Shown here: piece by piece, positions 56,611 through 64,000 of the stretch | Position numbering within the stretch: position 1 is the stretch's first letter | Layout: the number at the start of each line of letters is the position of its first letter | Source: JAHIQC01 sp964565645 | GTDB taxonomy: Bacteria; Actinomycetota; Coriobacteriia; Anaerosomatales; JAHIQC01 | Length of the DNA: 64,000 nt | Assembly (NCBI GenBank): GCA_964565645.1 | Contig: CAZMFQ010000005.1 | Span: 1 to 64,000 of the forward strand | Direction of reading: 5' to 3' | Program-made: the position numbers and the translations under genes | Notes under the pieces: generated by a model | Databases searched by the model: none | What the model was told of the DNA's origin: nothing | The model's input: only the letters and a program-made list of their open reading frames with translations

Positions 56611-57933
56611 CTACCCCTGCTCCACCCGGAACATGTGCACGGCATCCTCCAGGCGCTGCGCCATGTCCGAGAGTTCTTGCGCGGCCGAGGTCACTTCCTG
56701 CATGCAAGCGGTCTGCTCCTCGGCGGCGGCTGCGGTCTCTTCGGCGGACGCCGCGTTCTCTTCTACGACCGCAGCGATGTCATGCATCGCTCGATCGACC
56801 GCGGAAGTGCGCTGAGCCTGGTCCTTCATCGAGAGCGAGATCTGCTCGGCGAGCGTCGCGGTCCTGGAGACTGCGTCGGTGATCTGGCGGAGCGACTCGC
56901 CGGTCCTGCCGACGACCTCACTGCCGACCTCCACCTCCCGGGTACCGATCTCCATGTACTTGACCGCCTTGGCGGTCTCCTCCTGCACCTCACGGATCAG
57001 GTCACCGATCTGCTCGGCGGCCTTGCCGGAGCCCTCAGCCAGTTTGCGGACCTCATCGGCCACGACGGAGAAGCCGCGGCCCGACTCTCCGGCTCGCGCG
57101 GCCTCGATCGCCGCGTTGAGCGACAGGAGGTTCGTCTGGTCGGCGATCGAGGTGATCACATCGACGATGCTGCCGATCTCGTTACTGCGCCTGCCGAGGA
57201 TCTCGACGGACTGTGCGAGCGTCTCGATCGCCTGCTGGACCTCGGCGATCTTGACGATCGCTTCCGATGTCGCCTTCTCGCCGCCGACAGCCACCTTGGC
57301 GGCTTCCTCGCTCGTGCGCGCGGCCTCCTCGGCCTGCTTGGAGACTTCGTCGGCGGTCGAGTTGATGGATTCCATCGCATTGGAGGTCTCTTCGACCTTG
57401 CGCGACTGGAGCTCCGCGCCGTGGGCGATCTGCTGCACGGACGACGATATCTCCATGGTCGAAGACGAGATCTCCTCGGAGGACGCAGAGAGTTCGGCGG
57501 CTGCGGCCGAGACCGACTCCGCCGACCTGCGCACCTGCAAAGCGATGCCCGAGAGCGAGCCGATGAGGAAGTTGCAGTCCTCGGCGAGCAGACCGATCTC
57601 GTCCTGGCGGACCACTGCGGCCCGGACCTGAAGGTCGCCCTGCCCGGCCTCGTTCATGACGCCGCCGAGATCGCGAAGGGGACGCAGGATCTGGTCTTTG
57701 AACTTCCAGCGCCACAGGAGCGTGCCGAACGGCGCCATCAGAAGCATGAACACCGCACCGAACGCGATCACAGGAAACATCTGGGCAAAGGACAGGTCGA
57801 GATCCCACCATGCGAAGATGGCCGATGCGATGAGGCCGATCAGGACCGGAGGGCCGATGGTCAGCCAGGTCCAGATCGTGAACGTCATGGACAAGCCGCC
57901 CTTGACGGTGCTGTGACGGAACTCCTGAGCCAT
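56611..57933 (-). CDS. Methyl-accepting chemotaxis protein with HAMP, no periplasmic domain
   Basis: 440 residues from ATG 57933 (GGAGGAG upstream); the frame to 58044 is not translated. Two membrane spans (about 20-40 and 50-75) with a very short loop, a HAMP-like segment (LRPLRDLGGVMNEAGQGDLQ), and the signalling tip LLSLNAAIEAARAGESGRGF. It lacks a C-terminal docking pentapeptide (ends FRVEQG). It lies between cheR and cheW and is probably the dedicated receptor of this array. Confidence 0.93.
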   Translation of the reverse strand: MAQEFRHSTVKGGLSMTFTIWTWLTIGPPVLIGLIASAIFAWWDLDLSFAQMFPVIAFGAVFMLLMAPFGTLLWRWKFKDQILRPLRDLGGVMNEAGQGDLQVRAAVVRQDEIGLLAEDCNFLIGSLSGIALQVRRSAESVSAAAAELSASSEEISSSTMEISSSVQQIAHGAELQSRKVEETSNAMESINSTADEVSKQAEEAARTSEEAAKVAVGGEKATSEAIVKIAEVQQAIETLAQSVEILGRRSNEIGSIVDVITSIADQTNLLSLNAAIEAARAGESGRGFSVVADEVRKLAEGSGKAAEQIGDLIREVQEETAKAVKYMEIGTREVEVGSEVVGRTGESLRQITDAVSRTATLAEQISLSMKDQAQRTSAVDRAMHDIAAVVEENAASAEETAAAAEEQTACMQEVTSAAQELSDMAQRLEDAVHMFRVEQG

Positions 57934-57976
57934 CGTGCGTGCTCCTCCCCGCGTCGGGTCGGCCGTCCTGGCCAGG

Positions 57977-58819
57977 CTAGACGCTCTCGGGCTTCCGGTA
58001 GATGCGCTCTCTGCCGTTATACAGTTGGAACCTGCCTGAGACACTGGGCGCGAGCTTCTCGCTCCTGCCCAAGACGAGAAAGCCGCCCCGGGCCAGAGCG
58101 CCCCAGAAATGCTCGAGCACCTGCGCCTGCTGCTCCCGGCTGAAATAGATGAACACGTTGCGGCAGAAGATCACGTCCACAACGCTTATCGGCCGATCCG
58201 AGAACAGGTTCATCTGCCGGAACTTGACGTGGCGCGTGACCTCGGGCCGAACGCTGAACGTCTCTCCGTGCATCTGAAGATATCTTACCTGATGCTCGGG
58301 TGGTATGGTGCGCAGCTTGTCCGCGGCGTACACCGCCTTGCGGGCCTTGCCGAGCGCCTCGGGATCCAGATCGGTGCCGAGCACGGTGAGCAAGAACTGG
58401 TTCTCCCGAGCGCCCATCGCGTCCAGGAAGCTCATCGTGATCGAGTAAGGCTCCTCGCCTGTCGCGCAGCCGGCCGACCAGACGCGGATCATGCGGTGAC
58501 GGGTCTTTAGTTTGTGCTCGATCATCGTGGGGACTATCTCGGTCCGGAAGATGTCGAACACCGTCTTGTCACGGTAGAACTCGGTGACGTTGATCGTGAG
58601 TGCGTCGAGGAGCGCGGCATACTCGGCGGGATCGCGATCCAAGGTGTCCGAGTACTGCCGGTACGAGTGGAGACCGAGAGTCCTCAGACGCGCGGCGACG
58701 CGCCGCTCAAGGTACTGGCGGCGATAATTGCCGAGGTCGATACCACGCTCGGCATCGACTTTCGCGATGAGTTTGTCGAGGTTCCCCCGATAAACGGGAC
58801 CGCCCCCGGCGTTGTCCAC
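57977..58819 (-). CDS. cheR: Chemotaxis protein methyltransferase CheR
   Basis: 280 residues from GTG 58819 (GAGGGGG six bases before); the ATG frame from 58951 runs through the divergent promoter region. N-terminal helical domain, then the SAM-binding domain with VWSAGCATGEEPYSI, LGTDLDPEAL and VIFCRNVFIYFSREQQ. It methylates receptor glutamates. First gene of the che cluster. Confidence 0.94.
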   Translation of the reverse strand: MDNAGGGPVYRGNLDKLIAKVDAERGIDLGNYRRQYLERRVAARLRTLGLHSYRQYSDTLDRDPAEYAALLDALTINVTEFYRDKTVFDIFRTEIVPTMIEHKLKTRHRMIRVWSAGCATGEEPYSITMSFLDAMGARENQFLLTVLGTDLDPEALGKARKAVYAADKLRTIPPEHQVRYLQMHGETFSVRPEVTRHVKFRQMNLFSDRPISVVDVIFCRNVFIYFSREQQAQVLEHFWGALARGGFLVLGRSEKLAPSVSGRFQLYNGRERIYRKPESV

Positions 58820-58846
58820 AGAGTCCCCCTCGTGAGAAGTGCCAAG

Positions 58847-58862
58847 AGTATTGTAGAATACT
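58847..58862. promoter_or_regulatory. Palindrome between cheR and the L,D-transpeptidase gene
   Basis: AGTATT-GTAG-AATACT, a perfect 6-bp inverted repeat in the 76-bp divergent gap. It contains -10-like hexamers on both strands (TAGAAT and TACAAT), but no good -35 is visible. It may be a shared operator or overlapping promoter core. Confidence 0.45.
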
Positions 58863-58895
58863 GCTCCGAGCACCCTTCCGAAAGGCAAGAATCCC

Positions 58896-59936
58896 ATGAG
58901 TGCACGATCGCGGACATTCCGTGTCATCGCCGTCCTGCTGGCGTCGACCATGCTGCTCGCGTCCGCGGGCTTCGCGTGGGCGGTCGCCGACGACTACCGC
59001 ACCCGGGATATCATCCCCGCAGGCGTGACGTTCAACGGCGTCGACCTCGGAGGCCTTCCCACGGAGCAGGCACGGACGGCGATCGAGGAGGCCGTGTCCA
59101 GCACATTCATGGGGCCTGTGGAAGTCACGACGCAGGCCGGCGCGTTCACCTTCGATCCCAAGGGCACGGTCACGGCGGACATCGACGCGATGCTCGACTC
59201 GGCGTTCGACCCGGCGATGTCCGCAACGGTCGCGGAGCGTTCGTATCGCAAGGTGAGCGGCGAATCCCCCGCGCACGAAGTGACTCCGGTGCTCGACGTC
59301 GACGGCGGATCGGTCGAGGCGTGGGTCGCCCAGATCGCCGCCAAGGTCGACACACCATCGGTCGACGCCACGATCACGATCGAGAGCGGCGCCATCCTCA
59401 TGCGCAACTCCTCGGCGGGCCGCAAGACGGAGCAGGACAAGGCGGTTGCGGTCATCAGTGAGGCCCTGCTCGCAGGAACGAGGCAGGTCGCGCTTCCCGT
59501 GCAGGAGATCGCACCGAAGTACACCGATGACACGCTCGGAAAGGTCATCGTCGTGGACCTGTCCGAGCGGACGCTCGACCTCTATGACGGCATGAAGCTC
59601 GAGAAGGCGTACCGCTGCGCGGTCGGTTCCGGCGGCTTCCCCACACCGAGGGGCAGCTGGAAGATCGTGCAGAAGCGCTATCGGCCTTCGTGGTACAACC
59701 CCGCGCCGAACGGCTGGGGCAAGGGGATGCCTGCGAGCATACCGCCTGGCCCGAGCAACCCGCTCGGCACCCGCGCACTCAACCTCAACGCCTCGGGAAT
59801 ACGCATCCACGGCACCAACAAAGACGGCTCCATCGGCCGCGCGGCGAGCCACGGGTGCATGCGCATGCACCGCTGGGACATCGAGGACCTCTACGAGCGC
59901 GTCGAGGTCGGCACTCCGGTGCTCATCGTCCGCTAG
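58896..59936 (+). CDS. Secreted L,D-transpeptidase with PF12229-like domain
   Basis: 346 residues. Signal peptide/anchor (VIAVLLASTMLLASAGFAWA), then a PG_binding_4-like domain (IIPAGVTFNGVDLGGLPTEQ), then a YkuD catalytic domain (about 215-346) with IRIHGTNKDGSIG and SHGCMRM containing the catalytic His and Cys. It forms 3-3 cross-links or attaches proteins to peptidoglycan. Start ATG 58896; AAGGCAAGAATCCC upstream is a modest ribosome site. It converges on the surface-protein gene with a four-base overlap. Confidence 0.93.
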   Translation: MSARSRTFRVIAVLLASTMLLASAGFAWAVADDYRTRDIIPAGVTFNGVDLGGLPTEQARTAIEEAVSSTFMGPVEVTTQAGAFTFDPKGTVTADIDAMLDSAFDPAMSATVAERSYRKVSGESPAHEVTPVLDVDGGSVEAWVAQIAAKVDTPSVDATITIESGAILMRNSSAGRKTEQDKAVAVISEALLAGTRQVALPVQEIAPKYTDDTLGKVIVVDLSERTLDLYDGMKLEKAYRCAVGSGGFPTPRGSWKIVQKRYRPSWYNPAPNGWGKGMPASIPPGPSNPLGTRALNLNASGIRIHGTNKDGSIGRAASHGCMRMHRWDIEDLYERVEVGTPVLIVR

Positions 59937-62900
59937 GGCGCGGTGACCACAGCCATCGCGGCGTTGCGCACGCTCGTGGACAGCGCCGCCGTTCCGCCGA
60001 GGAACCTGACCTCACTGACCTGTGATCGGTTCGTCGACAGGAACTCGCCGGCCTCAGCGGAGAGCGATGTCCCGACCGTGAGCAGGACCACTGAACCCGC
60101 GCGCCCCTGCATCACGCCGCCTGCGAGCGCATCCGGATAGTTCGTCCCGACCGCAAGCGCTGGCACGGAGCTGTCCAGTCCCATGAGCAGCGAGTTCTCG
60201 GCAACGATGGCCGCAGTCGCATATCGGTTCGTCCCGGCCCACCTGTCGGAGACCGCGATCCCTCGCGCACCGAGCGCGCTCGCGGTCGCCACACTGACCG
60301 CGGAGGTGCCGCCCAGTATGTAGACGCGCTGCACGCCCGCAGCCACCATCGCGTCCAGGGTCGCGGCATCGATCCCGGCCGGCGCAGCCAGATACAGCGG
60401 GATCCCGTTCGCGGCAGCCAGCGGTCCCGCGGCAAGCGCATCGGGGAAGTTGGCACCGGTCGCTACGAACGCCGTCCCGTCCCATGCGGCCCGCCCTGGC
60501 GCGCTCGTCGCACGCGACGCGACGTTGACCGCGGTGGCGTACCGCGTCGCGCCATCGAGCCGGACGATGGCCGAGCTCGAGCCGGGCAGCACCGCATCGA
60601 TCTCCGACTTGACCACGTCGGTGACCGCCGCGGTGCCTCCGATGATGAAGGCCCTGTCGGCGCCGAGTGAAGTGATCCTGTCGCGCACGATAGCGGGCAG
60701 GGCGTCCTTGCGCGTGAGCAGCAACGGCGCCTGATACGCGCCGGCGAGCCCGGACGCGGCCAGTGCGTCGGGCCAGTTCTGCCCGGAGGCGATGACAACG
60801 GTCCTGTGCCCGTCAGGGCCAACCGGCATCTTCCCGGTCCCGAAGGCCTTGTCGCACGCCTCGATCGCGGTGGTGTACCGATCGACACCCTCGATATCCA
60901 CCCGGACCGCAGGCTGCGCGATCGCCCGCACCACGATCGTCGCGGAGCCCTGATCGCTCACGTTGCCGGCGTTGTCGAGCGCCGTGTAGGTCAGGCTGTA
61001 CGTGCCCGGCGTGCTGCGGGTCACGACCGCCGAGGAGCCGGCGACCACCGTCGGGGCGCCGCCGTCGATCCGGTAGCTGATGCTGGCCACACCGGAGTTC
61101 GCGTCGGTGGCCGAGAGGTTCACGTTCGCCGTGCCCTCGTACCCGAGCGGATCGGCGTCATCGGACACGAGCGGCTTGGTGAGGTCCACGAGCACCTGGA
61201 GGTGCCGTGTGGGGCTCCACTGCCCGTAGGAGTCCTGTGCGGCCACATGTGCGTACCACACGCCCGTCTCGGTCGCGGTACCGGTGCCAGACGTGTTCGT
61301 GGTGCTCTGCGTCGAGACAACCGTCGAGGCGTTCTTGTCGAACACGAGTCCGTAGCCGGTGATGCCCGTCCCCGTCGCGCCCCAGTCGAGCGAGACGCTC
61401 GCGGAGCTTCCCCACTGCCCCGCCGGATGCGACGAGGATACGAGCGAGGTCATCACCGGTGCAGCGGGGGCACGCACGACGACGGTGGCCATGCCCGGGT
61501 CGCTCACGTTGCCCGCGGCGTCGAGCGCGGAGTACGTGAGGGTGTAGGTGCCGACGGTCGAGAAGGGCACCTGTGCCGAAGACGCCGGCACGATCGTGGT
61601 CGAACCGCCGTCGACCGCATAGGAGATGCTCGCCACCCCGGCGTGCGCATCGGTCGCGGCAAGCGTCACAGTGCCCGCCGAAGTGTAGCCCGCGGGATCG
61701 ACGTCATCGGAGACGGAGGGTTTGGTGACGTCCACGAGCACCTGCGCGTGCCGCGTGGAACTCCATTGGGCGAGCGAATCCACTGCAGCGACATGCGCGT
61801 ACCATGCCCCGCTCCCGGTCGCCGTGCCGGACCCGGTGGTCCCGGTGGTCGTCTGGATCGCGACCGTCGTCGATGGCAGCTGATCGAACGTGAGGCCGAA
61901 ACCGGCGATCCCGGTGCCGGTCGCCGACCATGCCAGCGAAACGCTGGTCGATGCGGTCCACACGCCGACGGGATGCGACGCGGAACCCAGCGAGGTCATG
62001 ACAGGCGCCGCTGGCGGGGGTAGCTCCCGCACCACGATCGTCGCGGAGCCCTGATCGCTCACGTTGCCGGCGTTGTCGAGCGCCGTGTAGGTCAGGCTGT
62101 ACGTGCCCGGCGTGCTGCGGGTCACGACCGCCGAGGAGCCGGCGACCACCGTCGGGGCGCCGCCGTCGATCCGGTAGCTGATGCTGGCCACACCGGAGTT
62201 CGCGTCGGTGGCCGAGAGGTTCACGTTCGCCGTGCCCTCGTACCCGAGCGGATCGGCGTCATCGGACACGAGCGGCTTGGTGAGGTCCACGAGCACCTGG
62301 AGGTGCCGTGTGGGGCTCCACTGCCCGTAGGAGTCCTGTGCGGCCACATGTGCGTACCACACGCCCGTCTCGGTCGCGGTACCGGTGCCAGACGTGTTCG
62401 TGGTGCTCTGCGTCGAGACAACCGTCGAGGCGTTCTTGTCGAACACGAGTCCGTAGCCGGTGATGCCCGTCCCCGTCGCGCCCCAGTCGAGCGAGACGCT
62501 CGCGGAGCTTCCCCACTGCCCCGCCGGATGCGACGAGGATACGAGCGAGGTCATCACCGGTGCAGCGGGGGCACGCACGACGACGGTGGCCATGCCCGGG
62601 TCGCTCACGTTGCCCGCGGCGTCGAGCGCGGAGTACGTGAGGGTGTAGGTGCCGACGGTCGAGAAGGGCACCTGTGCCGAAGACGCCGGCACGATCGTGG
62701 TCGAACCGCCGTCGACCGCATAGGAGATGCTCGCCACCCCGGCGTGCGCATCGGTCGCGGCAAGCGTCACAGTGCCCGCCGAAGTGTAGCCCGCGGGATC
62801 GACGTCATCGGAGACGGAGGGTTTGGTGACGTCCACGAGCACCTGGCGGTGCTTCGGCGCGCTCCATCTGCCCAGTGAATCGTGTGCGGCGACGTGCGCA

Positions 62901-64000
62901 TACCACACCCCGCTCGTCGCGGACCGTGTAGCCGAAGTCGCTGTCGTGTTCACCACCGCAGGCGTCGTCGATTCGGTCTGATCGAACACCAAGCCGTAAC
63001 CATCCACGGCGCCGGTCGCGCTCCAGGCCAGGTCGACGCTCGGGTCGGACACCCACTCGCCCAGCGGGTGCGAAGTCGACTCGAGCCACGAGACCACCGG
63101 TGCTGCGACGGGAGAGGTCCAGGTGGTGCCGTCGACGGTCCGCACGACTGTGCCGTTCCAGCCGACCGCGACCGCCTTGTTGGGGCCGAGCACCGCGACA
63201 TCCTCGAGGTAACCGGTCGTTCCTGAGGTCTGGTTCGTCCATGTCGCCCCGTTGTTGTCCGTGCGCAGTATCTTGCCGGAGTATCCGACCGCCCACCCAG
63301 TGCCGTCGGCCCCAAGGTCGACTCCGGCGATCTCAGTGGTCAGTCCCGTAGTCGACGCGATCCAGCTCGTACCTCCGTTGAGGGTATAGCGCGCCATGCC
63401 GCCCTCGCCGACGGCGATGCCCGCCAGGTCCGTGCCGAACGAGATGTCGAGCATCTTGCCTGTCCCCGTCACGGTCTGTCGGGTCCAAGCGGTCCCGTTC
63501 CACACCCATATGACCGAGATCGTGGGCGTCTTGAAGACATCCTGGCCGCACACCCAGACCTTGGTCGAGGAGCGCGCTTCCACTCCGTACAGATAGCCCA
63601 GACCGTCCTTGGGGAACGGCGGCTGCGTCTCGGGCGGATCGTATGAGCCAAGAAGGAAGTCGAGCGGCACATCCCAGAAGGACCCCGCGTTGACGGTACG
63701 GGCAGCCATCGGCGGTGTGCCCTGTGCGCCCCCGACTCCAAAGCCCGTCGTGTTGCTCACGAAGTCGAGGTCGTACGTGCGATCGACGACATACGAAGGC
63801 CCGAACAGGTCATCCGAGACGAGTGTCCATGTCTCGCCCGCGTCGGTCGTCTTCAGGACTTGGCCGGTGAGCGAAACGACCCAGCCGTGGCTCGCGTCCG
63901 AGAAGGATACGCCGCGGAAGTCATATGCGTCACCCGAGCGCACCACGCGCCAGCTCGCACCGGCGTCGGTCGTCTTGATGATGGTCCCGGACGCGCCCGC
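59933..64000 (-). CDS. Giant surface protein: YCF48/BNR-like, Ig-like and CWB2 repeats (5' end outside window)
   Basis: At least 1355 residues; the reading frame stays open to base 64000. From the N-terminal side there are beta-propeller-like repeats (VLKTTDAGETW, ILRTDNNGATWTN, GTGWAVGYSGKILRTD). Then come alternating Ig-like modules of about 95 residues (KPSVSDDVDPAGYTSAGTV, TYSALDAAGNVSDPG) with W-Y-x-H-V-A-A segments. Last are three cell-wall-binding type 2 repeats (GVDRYTTAIEACDKA, LDGATRYATAVNVAS, AGTNRYATAAIVAEN, each with an ALAA-type helix and IIGGTAAV/LGGTAAL strand). It is probably exported and held non-covalently by wall polymers; its ligand is unknown. It contains an 820-bp direct duplication. 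Confidence 0.92.
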   Translation of the reverse strand, partial: AGASGTIIKTTDAGASWRVVRSGDAYDFRGVSFSDASHGWVVSLTGQVLKTTDAGETWTLVSDDLFGPSYVVDRTYDLDFVSNTTGFGVGGAQGTPPMAARTVNAGSFWDVPLDFLLGSYDPPETQPPFPKDGLGYLYGVEARSSTKVWVCGQDVFKTPTISVIWVWNGTAWTRQTVTGTGKMLDISFGTDLAGIAVGEGGMARYTLNGGTSWIASTTGLTTEIAGVDLGADGTGWAVGYSGKILRTDNNGATWTNQTSGTTGYLEDVAVLGPNKAVAVGWNGTVVRTVDGTTWTSPVAAPVVSWLESTSHPLGEWVSDPSVDLAWSATGAVDGYGLVFDQTESTTPAVVNTTATSATRSATSGVWYAHVAAHDSLGRWSAPKHRQVLVDVTKPSVSDDVDPAGYTSAGTVTLAATDAHAGVASISYAVDGGSTTIVPASSAQVPFSTVGTYTLTYSALDAAGNVSDPGMATVVVRAPAAPVMTSLVSSSHPAGQWGSSASVSLDWGATGTGITGYGLVFDKNASTVVSTQSTTNTSGTGTATETGVWYAHVAAQDSYGQWSPTRHLQVLVDLTKPLVSDDADPLGYEGTANVNLSATDANSGVASISYRIDGGAPTVVAGSSAVVTRSTPGTYSLTYTALDNAGNVSDQGSATIVVRELPPPAAPVMTSLGSASHPVGVWTASTSVSLAWSATGTGIAGFGLTFDQLPSTTVAIQTTTGTTGSGTATGSGAWYAHVAAVDSLAQWSSTRHAQVLVDVTKPSVSDDVDPAGYTSAGTVTLAATDAHAGVASISYAVDGGSTTIVPASSAQVPFSTVGTYTLTYSALDAAGNVSDPGMATVVVRAPAAPVMTSLVSSSHPAGQWGSSASVSLDWGATGTGITGYGLVFDKNASTVVSTQSTTNTSGTGTATETGVWYAHVAAQDSYGQWSPTRHLQVLVDLTKPLVSDDADPLGYEGTANVNLSATDANSGVASISYRIDGGAPTVVAGSSAVVTRSTPGTYSLTYTALDNAGNVSDQGSATIVVRAIAQPAVRVDIEGVDRYTTAIEACDKAFGTGKMPVGPDGHRTVVIASGQNWPDALAASGLAGAYQAPLLLTRKDALPAIVRDRITSLGADRAFIIGGTAAVTDVVKSEIDAVLPGSSSAIVRLDGATRYATAVNVASRATSAPGRAAWDGTAFVATGANFPDALAAGPLAAANGIPLYLAAPAGIDAATLDAMVAAGVQRVYILGGTSAVSVATASALGARGIAVSDRWAGTNRYATAAIVAENSLLMGLDSSVPALAVGTNYPDALAGGVMQGRAGSVVLLTVGTSLSAEAGEFLSTNRSQVSEVRFLGGTAALSTSVRNAAMAVVTAP
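60925..61744 (-). repeat. 820-bp direct repeat, copy A (within the surface protein gene)
   Basis: Appears identical base for base to 62026-62845 (offset 1101) when read by eye. It encodes two Ig-like modules. The 281 bp between the copies (61745-62025) encodes one further diverged module. Confidence 0.9.
62026..62845 (-). repeat. 820-bp direct repeat, copy B (within the surface protein gene)
   Basis: Second copy, offset 1101 bp from copy A, keeping the reading frame (1101 = 3 x 367). Sequence similarity stops abruptly at both ends. Confidence 0.9.

Noticed and set aside
60925..62845. CRISPR-like or mobile-element origin of the long repeats
   Set aside because: The repeats are 820 bp, in frame and inside one coding sequence; no short repeat-spacer pattern, transposase or terminal inverted repeats are visible.

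Overview
This is a GC-rich bacterial chromosome segment. It best fits an anaerobic, Gram-positive-type Actinomycetota, close in flavour to Coriobacteriia/Anaerosomatales. That placement is inferred from cell-wall-binding type 2 (CWB2) repeats, a wall/peptidoglycan gene set without outer-membrane genes, a membrane-anchored multihaem cytochrome, the redox repressor Rex, selenocysteine use and a BchE-like radical-SAM enzyme. No rRNA gene lies in the window to settle it.

Region 1 (1-30.5 kb, almost all minus strand) is an ancient housekeeping superoperon in nearly the Bacillus order. Read along the minus strand it runs greA, lysS, clpC, radA, disA, a PIN-TRAM protein, ispD, ispF, cysE, cysS, rlmB, rae1/yacP, sigH, then tRNA-Tyr/Thr/Met, tuf, rpmG, tRNA-Trp, secE, nusG, rplK, rplA, L10 leader, rplJ, rplL, rpoB, rpoC. 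It is interrupted at 9.6-13.3 kb by a small signalling island: a cyclic-nucleotide-binding protein, a class III cyclase, a DUF3307 membrane protein and an unknown protein. Upstream of greA lie tatA and rex, with a Rex-like operator in the rex promoter, then an MTA phosphorylase, a YhaM-like exonuclease and a SAM hydroxide adenosyltransferase.

Region 2 (31-46 kb) is accessory. It holds a lipoprotein, a small unknown gene behind a perfect LexA-type (SOS) palindrome, and a DUF2085 protein. A ~703-residue membrane-anchored cytochrome follows with 24 candidate haem sites, three of them CX3CH. Next come a chemoreceptor/RidA pair and, divergent from it, a two-gene ferredoxin-selenoprotein operon. 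That operon has an in-frame UGA at codon 24, a bacterial-type SECIS hairpin directly after it, and a promoter overlain by a perfect 20-bp palindrome resembling CsoR/CstR operators. I consider this the most interesting find, because default gene callers would miss it. After it come a J-domain protein, a class A PBP, an EamA transporter, VanZ, an ECF sigma factor with a DUF5667 partner, and a BchE-like radical-SAM protein.

Region 3 (46-59 kb, minus strand) is a co-directional chemosensory cluster: cheR-mcp-cheW-cheY-cheB-cheA-cheC-cheD. It is followed by a Rossmann-GAF-GGDEF protein, peptidoglycan-binding and NlpC/P60 proteins, and pilT. There are no flagellar genes, so control of type IV pili/twitching is the likely output.

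Region 4 (59-64 kb) carries an L,D-transpeptidase on the plus strand, then the 3' part of a giant surface protein on the minus strand. That protein combines YCF48/BNR-like repeats, Ig-like repeats and three CWB2 domains, and contains an apparently perfect 820-bp direct duplication. No CRISPR array, insertion sequence or prophage was seen. All sequence comparisons were made by eye without database searches.
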